Below, piece by piece: positions 25,236 through 34,144 of a stretch of DNA of 64,000 nt. The position numbers and the translations under genes are program-made. The notes beneath the pieces are model-generated. The model ran no database searches and was not told the DNA's origin. It worked only from the letters and a program-made list of their open reading frames with translations. The stretch's first letter is position 1. Each line of letters begins with the position of its first letter. Source of the DNA: Anaerotruncus colihominis (lineage in GTDB: Bacteria; Bacillota; Clostridia; Oscillospirales; Ruminococcaceae); assembly GCA_025146135.1 (NCBI GenBank), contig CP102255.1:2108001-2172000 (forward strand). The letters are read 5' to 3'.

Positions 25236-27011
25236 TCATCCCATTGAGGCGCTCATGATCAAAGGCAGCAGCTTGCCGAGCGTCGCATTGAGTCCGTCGT
25301 TATATTTCTGAAGTTCAGCGTCAAGCTCCTCTGCCGTCATGCCAAACAAAGGCGTCTGCGCGCCGCTGAATTCATACGGGCCGTCGATCGGTTCCGAATC
25401 GGCCTTAAGGCTGAATACGATTCCCATCTTTTCACCCGCCGCAGTAACAGACGCCGACAAAGTCGGAAAATCATACGTTGTTTTGCCGCCGTCGGTTGTA
25501 ATGGCGCCGCTGCCGCCGATATCATAAGCAAAATCGCTCGTCAGGGCATCCATGGGGATTCCCATATGGAAGTTCATATCAAACTTGCCCTCTTGGTCGG
25601 CCGTCATATCCATCGCCATGTTGATGGCGGCCGCATCGCCGCCCATGCTGCCGGGCGCGTTCTCCAAATTCATATCCATCGTAAAGTCAACATCGTATAC
25701 GCCGTCCTGATAGGAATCGGACACATCCATTGCAAGCGTCATTGTCTCGCCATTCTGAGACATGACGGCCTGTGCCGTTAGCGATTCGTCTCCGTTTTCA
25801 GCGATATTGAAATCAGCGGTCAGCGATTCGATCGTCACACCGTCGATCGGCTCGGCCGGCGGCGTTACCTCGAAATGCATGGTCTGAATCTGGTTTTTCG
25901 CGCCGACGCCGATCGTAATAGTCGTATCCATCTCGGGCATTCCGGCCTGGAGCGGTTCGATCAGCTCTTTTGTAAACAGATCGGCAAAGGAATCCGCGCC
26001 GTCCAATCCAGCGGTGAACATACCGCTGTACATCTGCCCAAGCTCTGAATCGACATAGATATAATTGACCAAATCGATCACAAACGTCTTAACGTCCTTG
26101 CCCGGCACTTTAATCACATACTGCTGCAAGCCATCTGCCTTGGCGCCTTTTTCATAAGCCGCGTTTTCAAGCGCCTTGCCGGCGATCGCATACATATCGG
26201 CCTGCATTTTCTTATAATCCAGCCCATAGAATGCGCCTGACATACCAAGCTCGGAGCTCAGAAGCTCCTGCATCTCCATAAGCTCCTCGTCGCTTGAATA
26301 GCCGTCGTAAAGCGGGCTGTTTTTATAATCCTGCGCAAAGGTCTGCGGGTTGATCGACAGTACTGTGTCCGAGAAGGTCGGAACATGAAATGCCAGCAGA
26401 TCCGGCGAAATATAGCCGTACAGCTCTACCAGGTCCAGATCGCCCAAATGCAGCGAACCGCTCAGTTCCGTGATGGAATTTTCCGGATCGGAAACGAGAT
26501 TGCCGCGGACGCCCGCGCCGGCCAGCAGGCTGTTGACCAGAGCGATATCCTCCTCGCTGCCCGCGACGTCTGACTCAATCCCGACAAGCTGCAAATCATA
26601 CGTCGTTTTGGATGCCTTCGGCTCCAAATTGCTCATCACGCCCATACCGGGCACTTCCGCCATAATTTTATCCGCGCGGGCCTGAATTGATTTGTTCGTC
26701 GCTTCAAACGCCTTGTCGACTGCGGCCTTCGGGTCGCCCGATGAGAAAACGCCGGAAAACAGCAACACAATCGCGGCTGCAAGCACAACGATCACACCGC
26801 CGATGATCAGCGGCAGCTTATTGGAACCGGGTTTGACAACCCCGGCGCCTGTGTCCGGAGCGGGTTCCCCTGTATTCTCCGGCTGTACGTCCGCCTGCAT
26901 GGGCGCAGGCGCCGCTTTTTGCAGATCAATCTTTGGCGCGTCGTCAGCGCCGGCATTAGACTGTGCCGAGCCTTGTTCGTTCATACCCTCCGGCATGTTC
27001 TGTTCATCCAT
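25236..27011 (-). CDS. Uncharacterised single-helix membrane-anchored protein of the export operon
   Basis: A 591-residue protein. Residues 1-65 are acidic, Pro/Ala-rich and disordered. One transmembrane helix follows (about 68-90, LPLIIGGVIVVLAAAIVLLF), then a large extracytoplasmic domain with repeated beta-like strands, including several Met/Asp-rich segments (VDFTMDMNLEN, INMAMDMTAD). It is not recognised beyond similarity in layout to uncharacterised Clostridia surface proteins. It sits between the ABC ATPase and the two permeases, so it may be a co-factor or cargo receptor of the exporter. ATG 27011 follows AAGGAGG. Confidence 0.6.
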   Translation of the reverse strand: MDEQNMPEGMNEQGSAQSNAGADDAPKIDLQKAAPAPMQADVQPENTGEPAPDTGAGVVKPGSNKLPLIIGGVIVVLAAAIVLLFSGVFSSGDPKAAVDKAFEATNKSIQARADKIMAEVPGMGVMSNLEPKASKTTYDLQLVGIESDVAGSEEDIALVNSLLAGAGVRGNLVSDPENSITELSGSLHLGDLDLVELYGYISPDLLAFHVPTFSDTVLSINPQTFAQDYKNSPLYDGYSSDEELMEMQELLSSELGMSGAFYGLDYKKMQADMYAIAGKALENAAYEKGAKADGLQQYVIKVPGKDVKTFVIDLVNYIYVDSELGQMYSGMFTAGLDGADSFADLFTKELIEPLQAGMPEMDTTITIGVGAKNQIQTMHFEVTPPAEPIDGVTIESLTADFNIAENGDESLTAQAVMSQNGETMTLAMDVSDSYQDGVYDVDFTMDMNLENAPGSMGGDAAAINMAMDMTADQEGKFDMNFHMGIPMDALTSDFAYDIGGSGAITTDGGKTTYDFPTLSASVTAAGEKMGIVFSLKADSEPIDGPYEFSGAQTPLFGMTAEELDAELQKYNDGLNATLGKLLPLIMSASMG

Positions 27012-27078
27012 TCAAAATGCCTCCTTTTCTTCCTTTCAGCGGACCATGCGATCCGCAGCAACAAGGGCGTGGAGCATC

Positions 27079-27750
27079 CTACGCCCGGGATAACTGCTCC
27101 GCCGCCTGCACCATGCGGCATGCTTCATCACCCGTCAAGGCTGCCGGCGCATCGACGCGGCCGCCGCGCAGCAGGACCATAACATCTGCGACAGACGCGA
27201 TGGCGGAAGGATCATGCGAAGAAAACAGCAGACCTGCGCCGCGCTGCTTTAAACCGCGCAGCAGTGCTGCGATATCGGCCCGGCCTGTCACGTCGAGCGC
27301 CGTAAACGGCTCATCCATGATGAGATAATCAGGCCGCGCAGCAAGCGCGCACGCAATCGCCGCGCGTTTTTTTACGCCCCCCGAAAGCCGCGATACACGC
27401 CGGCCGGCAAATGCGCACAGGCCGAGCGCCCGCTCGGGCGAATCGGCGGAAAACATGGCGGAACGCGGCCGGCTGCATGCGGCATACCAAAGCGCAAGGT
27501 TATCACGCACCGACAGATCGGCAAGCAGAGCTGTTTCCTGCGGGACATATCCCACTGTTCCGTCGCAGCGAACTTCGCCGCGGTCGGCCTTCTGAACGCC
27601 GGCGGCAATAGTCAGAAGCGTCGTCTTTCCCGCCGCGTTCGCCCCCGCCAGGCATACAGCCTGACCGCGCTCACAGCGAAGCGAAGCGCCGTCGAGCACG
27701 CGCGCGGAACCATATGATTTAAATATTTCCGCCAACTCCAGCATCCGCAT
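27079..27750 (-). CDS. ABC transporter ATP-binding protein
   Basis: A 223-residue ATPase of the ABC-2 exporter. Walker A is GANAAGKTT (the fourth position Ala instead of Gly), the signature region is LSGGVKKRAAIACAL, Walker B is YLIMDEPFTALD and the switch His is in SSHD. It is first in the minus-strand operon with the membrane protein and two permeases. The start is ATG 27750 or the second ATG at 27744; AAAGGA lies just upstream. Confidence 0.87.
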   Translation of the reverse strand: MRMLELAEIFKSYGSARVLDGASLRCERGQAVCLAGANAAGKTTLLTIAAGVQKADRGEVRCDGTVGYVPQETALLADLSVRDNLALWYAACSRPRSAMFSADSPERALGLCAFAGRRVSRLSGGVKKRAAIACALAARPDYLIMDEPFTALDVTGRADIAALLRGLKQRGAGLLFSSHDPSAIASVADVMVLLRGGRVDAPAALTGDEACRMVQAAEQLSRA

Positions 27751-27766
27751 CCCATCCTTTCAAAGC

Positions 27767-27795
27767 AGTATATCATACTTTCCTCAAACAGGCAA
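27767..27795 (-). promoter_or_regulatory. Promoter of the ABC-2 export operon
   Basis: On the minus strand: TTGCCT (27795-27790) and TATACT (27772-27767), spacer 17. The start of transcription would be only about 10 bases before the ATG, so the leader is very short. Confidence 0.5.
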
Positions 27796-27846
27796 TCGAC
27801 TTCCTAAAGTTTCCTTTTTATTCTTTTGCCAAATGCATTTTTTCTC

Positions 27847-27876
27847 TTGCGGTACAGAGTCACTCTGACGTATAAT
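27847..27876 (+). promoter_or_regulatory. Promoter of the yitT-like gene
   Basis: TTGCGG at 27847-27852 and TATAAT at 27871-27876, spacer 18, about 43 bases before the ATG. Confidence 0.55.
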
Positions 27877-27918
27877 GGACTTGTATCCGGAATGCTTAAC
27901 GATTTAAGAGGAGCAGCC

Positions 27919-28782
27919 ATGTCGAATCATTTCCACATCGGCCGAAGCGATCTGAAAAAATTTTTGCTTATCACAGTCAGCACCCTGATTGTTGTATGCG
28001 GCACACACTTTTTCAAATTTCCTAATAACTTCTCCTTTGGAGGCGTGACAGGCTACGCCGTTGTGCTCGCGGAATTTCTGCCGTTTTCAGTTTCCACCAT
28101 CAACTTTGTAATCAGCATGGCTCTGATCGTGATTGGCTTCATCTTTCTCGGACGGTCGTTCGGCGCGTTGACCGCCTATTCCAGCGTGCTGGTGTCTGTC
28201 GGGTTGTCTGTGTTGGAAAAGCTCTATCCGATGAGCGCGCCGCTGACCGATCAGCCTATGCTGGAATTATGCTATGCGATTGCGCTGCCTGCCTTTGGTT
28301 CCGCAGTTCTTTTCAATGTCGGCGCTTCGAGCGGCGGCACCGATATTGTCGCCATGATTTTAAAAAAGTACACCAGCGTCGATATCGGCATGTCGCTCTT
28401 TCTAACGGACCTTGTGGTTGCCGTGTCCGCCTGCTTTGTATTCGATATCAAGACAGGGCTTTTTTCCTTTATTGGACTTATGGTGAAATCACTGATGATT
28501 GACAATGTGATTGAAAGCATCAACCTTTGCAAATATTTCAATATTATCTGCGACGATCCGGAGCCGATCTGTCGTTATATCGTTCATGAACTGCACCGCA
28601 GCGCCACTGTCTGCCAGGCGCAGGGCGCTTATACGCATGGGAAAAAATATATTGTATTTACGGCGTTGCGGCGTCCGCAGGCTGTAGCCCTTCGGCAACA
28701 TGTCCGCACGGTTGAACCAAGCGCATTTATCCTGATCTCCAACACCAGCGAAATTATTGGCAAGGGTTTTTTGAACAGTTAA
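27919..28782 (+). CDS. YitT-family membrane protein (DUF161/DUF2179)
   Basis: A 287-residue protein: five or so transmembrane helices (residues about 15-190) with the family motif FNVGASSGGTDIVAMILKK, then a cytoplasmic DUF2179 domain (about 205-285) ending in FILISNTSEIIGKGF. The function of YitT proteins is not established. ATG 27919 lies behind AAGAGGAG. It is monocistronic, closed by the terminator at 28791-28830. Confidence 0.85.
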   Translation: MSNHFHIGRSDLKKFLLITVSTLIVVCGTHFFKFPNNFSFGGVTGYAVVLAEFLPFSVSTINFVISMALIVIGFIFLGRSFGALTAYSSVLVSVGLSVLEKLYPMSAPLTDQPMLELCYAIALPAFGSAVLFNVGASSGGTDIVAMILKKYTSVDIGMSLFLTDLVVAVSACFVFDIKTGLFSFIGLMVKSLMIDNVIESINLCKYFNIICDDPEPICRYIVHELHRSATVCQAQGAYTHGKKYIVFTALRRPQAVALRQHVRTVEPSAFILISNTSEIIGKGFLNS

Positions 28783-28790
28783 TGGCATCC

Positions 28791-28830
28791 AAAAAGGCGC
28801 GTTCCCATTATAATGGGAACGCGCCTTTTT
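28791..28830. terminator. Terminator after the yitT-like gene
   Basis: A perfect 40-base palindrome (28791-28810 with 28811-28830) with AAAAA and TTTTT ends. A second short hairpin (about 28832-28856, GCAGGCTGCC/GGCAGCCTGC) follows directly and may help stop the convergent sortase transcript. Confidence 0.85.
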
Positions 28831-28903
28831 TTGCAGGCTGCCGGGCAGCCTGCAAAATCAGGTTCACAGGACCGTCCTATAGAGGCTCCGGCCAATCCCT
28901 GTG

Positions 28904-29755
28904 TTATGCCGCCGTGTTCAGGAACGCCGGGGCCTTCGGCGTTTCGTTGATCTTCAGCAGCGCCTGCTCATGGTAGCCTTCACCGTCGCGTACAAGCCGG
29001 CCCATTACAACATACCTCTGGTCAGGATTTTGTGAATAGGTGCCGTATTTATAAGAACAGGTCGAAAGCGTCAGAATTTTGTCCTCGGGCGTAACTTCTA
29101 CATCATAACTGTACATGGAGCGGGCACGCACGTCGGCAAGCAGCGTATTCAGCCGCTCATCCGTATATTCGGCCAAATGGTACGGTACAGGCGTCATATC
29201 AGCTTCGCAGTAAAATACGGCGAAAATTTCAAATACATGCTTTCCGCCAGGCGTTGTAAAATAGATGTACGGCGTTTTTTTAGCGAATTCAACATCATCA
29301 AATTTGAGCAGCTGTGCAAACTTGTCCGCTTCAGGGTCGTCCTTTGTACCAAGCGGATTGCCCAGGTTATGGCCGTATATGATCGCATTCTGCGGCAGAT
29401 CCTTGCCTTCATCGAACAAAACGCTCTCATAATCAAGATAATAGCAGCCGGCATAGCTGTAATTTTTTTTATAATCGCGGCGTAAATAGTATTCATTGTC
29501 CGTCGTCTGTACAACCGGCTCGTTGATCTTAGTATCCGGAACCTGAAGCCAGCCTATGACATCAGAATTATCCTTCACTGCCTGTTCAAGCTCCTTTGAA
29601 ACATCCGGTATTGTGGGGACATAGTTGCCGCCGGCATCGTATCCGCCTTCCTGCGGCACTTTTGACGGCTCCTTTTTGCCACAGGCTGCAAACGACGCCA
29701 GCATAACCGCCGCCGCAAAGAGGGCTGCGGCCCTTGTTCTCTTGATTTTAAACAA
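28904..29755 (-). CDS. Class B sortase anchored as a lipoprotein
   Basis: A 283-residue sortase of class B type. The catalytic triad is visible: His in IIYGHNLG, Cys in LTLSTCSYK and Arg in DQRYVVMGRLV. SDVIGWLQVPDTKINEPVVQ is the usual N-terminal strand. It has a signal peptide with a lipobox Cys at residue 25 (LASFAAC) rather than a plain transmembrane anchor, which is unusual. The TTG start (29755) follows AAGGA at 9 bases. No protein with an NPQTN-like sorting signal is encoded nearby, so the substrate is unknown. Confidence 0.85.
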   Translation of the reverse strand: MFKIKRTRAAALFAAAVMLASFAACGKKEPSKVPQEGGYDAGGNYVPTIPDVSKELEQAVKDNSDVIGWLQVPDTKINEPVVQTTDNEYYLRRDYKKNYSYAGCYYLDYESVLFDEGKDLPQNAIIYGHNLGNPLGTKDDPEADKFAQLLKFDDVEFAKKTPYIYFTTPGGKHVFEIFAVFYCEADMTPVPYHLAEYTDERLNTLLADVRARSMYSYDVEVTPEDKILTLSTCSYKYGTYSQNPDQRYVVMGRLVRDGEGYHEQALLKINETPKAPAFLNTAA

Positions 29756-30053
29756 ACTGGATCAGTCCTTCTGCAAAAATATCGTTGCAGATAGTTTGTG
29801 CAGATCCTTGCAGTCTAACAGACATAAGCCAAAAAGAAATTGGTTCATGTGGAATCTCATTCCTATAAGTTTTTTTCAGAGGGCTTTTTATCACGGATGC
29901 CTCATATATTTTTATAGATTGCGCTGTAGTCTATAAAAATAGTACAGAGCAACTATTTTTGTACATTTGCCGCCCTGCGGCATACGCAATTTAATCAAAA
30001 TGATCCCGGACCAGGTCTGGCCCGGATGGTCAATTTTAAACCGTGGTGAAGCT
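29756..30053. other. Intergenic region between divergent sortase and flippase genes
   Basis: About 300 bases. A 10-bp inverted repeat (29909-29918 with 29930-29939) with A/T-rich ends stands out and may be an operator or small terminator. No gene or confident promoter was recognised. Confidence 0.5.
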
Positions 30054-31547
30054 ATGAAAAAAGTACAGCGTTTTTTAATGAACGCGATGATCATGACAGC
30101 GACTTCCTTATTGATGAACGGGATCGGCGTATGGTTCAATGTCTATATCTCCAACCGTCTCGGCGCACAGGGCATGGGCGTGTTCCAGTTGCTTATGTCG
30201 GTTTACGCATTTGCTGTGACGTTTGCAACTTCCGGCATAAGCCTTGCGGCTACGCGTCTCGTCGCAGAAGAAACAGCACGTCCCGGCGGCAGCGCCGCCG
30301 CCGCGATGCGGCGCTGCCTGATTTATGCGCTGACCTTCGGCGGCGCAGCCGCGCTGTTTTTATATGTTGGCGCGCCGGCGATTGGACGATATTGCCTGGA
30401 AAGCGTTCAGACCATCCGGCCTTTACGCGCAATGGCTCTAAGTATGCCTTTTCTTGCCATGTCCTGCGCGCTCGGCGGCTATTTTACGGCCGTCGGCCAT
30501 GTCGCCAAATCGGCGGCGTCCCAGATTCTCGAACAGTTTTTAAAAATCACACTGTCTATCATCGGGCTTACATATCTGATTACGGATAACCTGGAATCAG
30601 CCTGTATGGCTATTATGTGGGCTGGCGTCGCAGCAGAAGGGCTTTCATTTTTGCTGGCGCTCATCCTGTATCTGTACGATGTGCATCACAGGCGGGGGCC
30701 GGCCCGGACAGCCGGCCTTTCACACAGGCTGCTTAAAATTGCGCTGCCCGTCGCAATCAGCTCTTACCTGCGGTCAGGATTATCCACTGTCAAAAATCTG
30801 CTTGTTCCTTTGCGGCTGCAAGCGGCAGGGCTCGCACGCGGCGACGCATTTGCGGCATTTGGCGCGGTGCATGGGTTGGCGCTGCCCGTCATCCTGTTTC
30901 CCGCCGCGCTGCTTAATTCCTTTTCAAGTCTGATTGTCCCAGAGGTTGCCGAACGCCATGTCAGGGAGCGCAGCGTCGCGCATCTGATTGAGCGCATGTT
31001 CTCACTCAATCTGTTTTGCTCGCTCGGTATCTGCGGCGCATTGTTTGCCTTTGCAAATGAAATCGGAGCGGCGCTCTCCCCAAACCCGGATGTGGGTGTC
31101 TATATCCGCCTGCTTGCGCCGGTCATTCCTATTATGTACCTGGACACAGCGGTCGACTGTATGCTCAAGGGAATGGATGAACAGTTAAGCGTTATGCGGT
31201 ACAATGTCGTTGATGCGGCGCTCAGCATGGCGCTTGTCTACATTTTGCTGCCGATTATGGGTATCAAAGGTTATATTCTGGTTATCTGCTTAAGCGAGGT
31301 ATTCAATTTTTCTCTCAGTCTTGGGCGTTTAATCAAGGTAACAAAATTTGAACTCGATTTGACAGAACGTGTTGTAAAGCCGATTCTATGTATCGCAATC
31401 TCTGTGCTGGCGACCAAAATTATGTCCCATGCGGGGCTTTTTTCAGATGCCACCGTCCTGCTCGGCGCCTGCGCGCCTGTAGCAGCGGCAGCAGTACTCT
31501 ATCTGCTTCTGACACGGCTTTGCGGAATTGATCCACGGCGAATTTAA
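30054..31547 (+). CDS. SpoVB-like polysaccharide flippase (MurJ/MATE-like superfamily)
   Basis: A 497-residue polytopic protein with about 14 hydrophobic segments. GIGVWFNVYISNRLGAQGMG near the N-terminus and the layout match the stage V sporulation protein B / Wzx group, which export lipid-linked precursors for spore cortex or wall polymers. The start is ATG 30054; the ribosome site is weak (GGTGAAG). It is followed by cwlJ and gerQ-like genes, which supports a sporulation role. Confidence 0.82.
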   Translation: MKKVQRFLMNAMIMTATSLLMNGIGVWFNVYISNRLGAQGMGVFQLLMSVYAFAVTFATSGISLAATRLVAEETARPGGSAAAAMRRCLIYALTFGGAAALFLYVGAPAIGRYCLESVQTIRPLRAMALSMPFLAMSCALGGYFTAVGHVAKSAASQILEQFLKITLSIIGLTYLITDNLESACMAIMWAGVAAEGLSFLLALILYLYDVHHRRGPARTAGLSHRLLKIALPVAISSYLRSGLSTVKNLLVPLRLQAAGLARGDAFAAFGAVHGLALPVILFPAALLNSFSSLIVPEVAERHVRERSVAHLIERMFSLNLFCSLGICGALFAFANEIGAALSPNPDVGVYIRLLAPVIPIMYLDTAVDCMLKGMDEQLSVMRYNVVDAALSMALVYILLPIMGIKGYILVICLSEVFNFSLSLGRLIKVTKFELDLTERVVKPILCIAISVLATKIMSHAGLFSDATVLLGACAPVAAAAVLYLLLTRLCGIDPRRI

Positions 31548-31647
31548 AAGCTGGCTTTCTGCTTTACAGATATGTGCAGGTATAATTGCAGATGTCTCCA
31601 TCATATCCATAAAGAGGAACTGCTTTGAGAAAAGAAGGTGTTTGCTG

Positions 31648-32082
31648 ATGGATGACAGGGAGCTGTTTGCCCGATTGATCCAATGCGAGGCGGGAGGTGA
31701 AGGCGATAACGGTATGCGCGCCGTCGCAAGCGTCGTTATGAATCGTGTAAATGCGCCGGGCGGCGAATATAAACGTGTTGGGCAGGGCAGCATTCGCAAA
31801 ATCCTGTACCAAACCGGCCAGTTTGTATGTATGTCCGAAACAGAGCGCGGTAAATATAATCCACAAAACATCTATAACATGCGCCCGGAACAGATCCATT
31901 ATGACATAGCCGATTGGGCAATCGCAGGAAACCGCCTGATGGATCTTGGTACAGCACTCTGGTTTTATAATCCCTTTTCACCCACCTGCCGCAGAAATTT
32001 CCCAAGTCAAATCGGATATCTGATCACACGGATCGGAGATCATTGCTTTTATAATCCATCCGACGCATATTTTAAAACTTAA
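31648..32082 (+). CDS. cwlJ: CwlJ/SleB-family spore cortex-lytic hydrolase
   Basis: A 144-residue protein, close to the length of Bacillus CwlJ, consisting only of the Hydrolase_2 domain with no signal peptide or peptidoglycan-binding module. IQCEAGGEGDNGMRAVASVV holds the catalytic Glu. GTALWFYNPF and the C-terminal HCFYNP match the family. ATG 31648 follows AGAAGGTG. CwlJ breaks down cortex peptidoglycan during germination; it is followed by a gerQ-like gene, as in Bacillus. Confidence 0.85.
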   Translation: MDDRELFARLIQCEAGGEGDNGMRAVASVVMNRVNAPGGEYKRVGQGSIRKILYQTGQFVCMSETERGKYNPQNIYNMRPEQIHYDIADWAIAGNRLMDLGTALWFYNPFSPTCRRNFPSQIGYLITRIGDHCFYNPSDAYFKT

Positions 32083-32099
32083 AGAGAGGTGCTGCATAA

Positions 32100-32498
32100 A
32101 TGCCAAACAACGACGGTTCTCTCAACATGGGACCATATGAGCCAGTTCAGGAAATCGAGGACCCTCAAAACAATGAGGAGGTTTATCTGGGGTCTTTTAA
32201 TTCAATCATTCAACACAATTTGGGCACCTATGTTGCATGTGAATTTTTAATCGGCACCAATAACCTTGAACGCAGGGAGGGAATCCTTTACAGCGGCGGC
32301 AACAATTATGTCACACTATATCAGCCAAGCGATGAAGCCTATATCGTCTGTGATCTTTTTTCGCTCAAATTCCTGACATTTTATGATACACGCAAGCGGC
32401 CCCGCGGCGGTATCAGCGGAATTCCAAATCCGCGCAGGTTTATAAACAGCACGCCGCCGGCAAATGGTAGCGGCAGCCCGCGTACAGCATGGCAGTAA
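32100..32498 (+). CDS. gerQ: GerQ-like spore coat protein
   Basis: A 132-residue soluble protein. The middle (about 30-95), with GTYVACEFLIG, EGILYSGGNNYVTLYQPS and IVCDLFSLKFLTFYD, resembles the GerQ core that is needed to place CwlJ in the coat. The C-terminal tail is basic and low-complexity. It lies 17 bases after cwlJ behind AGAGAGGTG. The call rests partly on the known cwlJ-gerQ gene order. Confidence 0.6.
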   Translation: MPNNDGSLNMGPYEPVQEIEDPQNNEEVYLGSFNSIIQHNLGTYVACEFLIGTNNLERREGILYSGGNNYVTLYQPSDEAYIVCDLFSLKFLTFYDTRKRPRGGISGIPNPRRFINSTPPANGSGSPRTAWQ

Positions 32499-32508
32499 TA
32501 CATATTTG

Positions 32509-32548
32509 AAAAGCACGGCGGCGACCAATTGGTCGCCGCCATGCTTTT
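32509..32548. terminator. Bidirectional terminator between gerQ and the MATE gene
   Basis: A 20-bp stem without loop (32509-32528 with 32529-32548) with a single C/A mismatch, AAAA and TTTT at the ends. Confidence 0.8.
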
Positions 32549-32577
32549 ACCAGCTCGTTTGCTCCTGCAAATTCGTC

Positions 32578-33903
32578 TTAAATAAATTGCCGGTTTTGCC
32601 ATTTTCCGCTCATAAGACGCACAAAAAATACAACTGCCCGGAACAGCCAGTCGACAAGCATCGCGCACCAGACGCCAAGCACACCGAGTTCAAACATCAG
32701 ACCCAGCACATAGCTGAATCCAACACGAAATACCCACATGGAGACAATGGAAATGATCATGGTAAATTTAACATCATTTGCGGCGCGCAGACCGTTTGGA
32801 AGGGCGAATGAAGCCGGCCAGAAAGTAAAATTGCCGATGCAGCAGACAAGCCCAAGCTGCCAAGCCAGCGCAGCAGTCTGCGCAGAAACCTGAAACATGC
32901 CGATGATCGGACGCATCAGCAGAATAATGGAAAGATTGAGCGCCAGATTCATCATATAGGCCGTGCCAGTCAACGCCAGCATATAGTGCTTAGCCTGCTT
33001 ATACTCACGCGCGCCGATACATTGGCCGATCACCGTCACCATCGCCAGGCTGATTGCGGCTCCAGGCATCTGCGACATCGTCATGATGCTGTTGCCGACC
33101 GCATTAGCCGCAAGGGCTACCGTCCCGAAGGTCGCGATCAATCCCTGCACCATGATTTTACCGACATGAAAAATTCCGTTTTCAACACCATTGGGCACAC
33201 CTATACGCAAAATATTGCGTATCATAACTGGATGCGGCGAGAGATCACGCAAATTTTCGATATGTACGCGGTTTTGCTTGTGTGTTGTCAGTATAAAAAG
33301 GAATGCCGCCGCTGTAAAGCGCGCGATCAAGGAGCCAAGCGCCGCACCCGCAACACCCATCTTCAGCCCATAAATGAAGGCCGCATTGAAGGAGATATTC
33401 ACAATGTTCATAATCAATGCGGCAACCATCGATATTTTTGAATTGCCCTGCGCCCGAAACAATGCGGCGCATCCGTTATAAATCGCAATGAGCGGATATG
33501 AAACCGCCGAAATTGCAAAATATGTCCGAGCGTTTTCCATAACCTCCGGCTCGGCCGAACCAAACAAAGCATCAAGGAGCGGGACTTTCCAAACCAAACA
33601 GGCGGCCATCAATACAAGTGAGAGCAGCGTGACAACGATCACGAGCTGCTTCGCCGCAATATTTGCGTTTTCACCGTCCTCTTTCCCCAGATATTGTGAA
33701 ACAACAATCGCGCCTCCAGTCGCCAGCGCAGCAAATACCTGGAGCAAAAGTATATTGATTGTATCGACAAGCGATACGCCGGACATCGCCGCCTCGCCCA
33801 CGCTCGATACCATAAATGTGTCGGCCACGCCGATTGTTGCAGCAAGGATCTGCTCGATAATCAATGGAATAATCAGACGTACAAGGTCGCTTCTTTTAAA
33901 CAT
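32578..33903 (-). CDS. MATE-family efflux transporter
   Basis: A 441-residue polytopic protein with twelve predicted helices. LVRLIIPLIIEQILAATIG and VDTFMVSSVGEAAMSGVSLV-like N-terminal segments, GGAIVVSQYLGK and the repeated half (IGVPNGVENGIF) fit multidrug/Na+ MATE exporters. ATG 33903 lies behind GGAAAGAGGTG. Substrate unknown. It stands alone. Confidence 0.87.
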   Translation of the reverse strand: MFKRSDLVRLIIPLIIEQILAATIGVADTFMVSSVGEAAMSGVSLVDTINILLLQVFAALATGGAIVVSQYLGKEDGENANIAAKQLVIVVTLLSLVLMAACLVWKVPLLDALFGSAEPEVMENARTYFAISAVSYPLIAIYNGCAALFRAQGNSKISMVAALIMNIVNISFNAAFIYGLKMGVAGAALGSLIARFTAAAFLFILTTHKQNRVHIENLRDLSPHPVMIRNILRIGVPNGVENGIFHVGKIMVQGLIATFGTVALAANAVGNSIMTMSQMPGAAISLAMVTVIGQCIGAREYKQAKHYMLALTGTAYMMNLALNLSIILLMRPIIGMFQVSAQTAALAWQLGLVCCIGNFTFWPASFALPNGLRAANDVKFTMIISIVSMWVFRVGFSYVLGLMFELGVLGVWCAMLVDWLFRAVVFFVRLMSGKWQNRQFI

Positions 33904-34035
33904 ATCGGCACCTCTTTCCAATGATTCCATTTTGCTCTTTTTGAATATAAACTTCAAGCTGCTTGCAAAATTTTGTAATATCATCCGTTATATCCGGCTA
34001 TTTTAATGTAAAATCTGTATAAATTTTACTGTAGA

Positions 34036-34091
34036 CAGACAATGGAAAAAGGCAGCTCCCCACATGGGGAACCGCCCTTTTCCATTGTCTG
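34036..34091. terminator. Terminator of the Mo-hydroxylase/permease operon
   Basis: A 14-bp outer stem (34036-34049 with 34078-34091) with an imperfect inner stem (CCCC/GGGG). It lies 54 bases beyond the permease stop on the minus strand. Confidence 0.7.
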
Positions 34092-34144
34092 CAAGAATGC
34101 AGAGAAATGGAGCAAATACGTATGGTTTATTCGTCGGACAGCGT

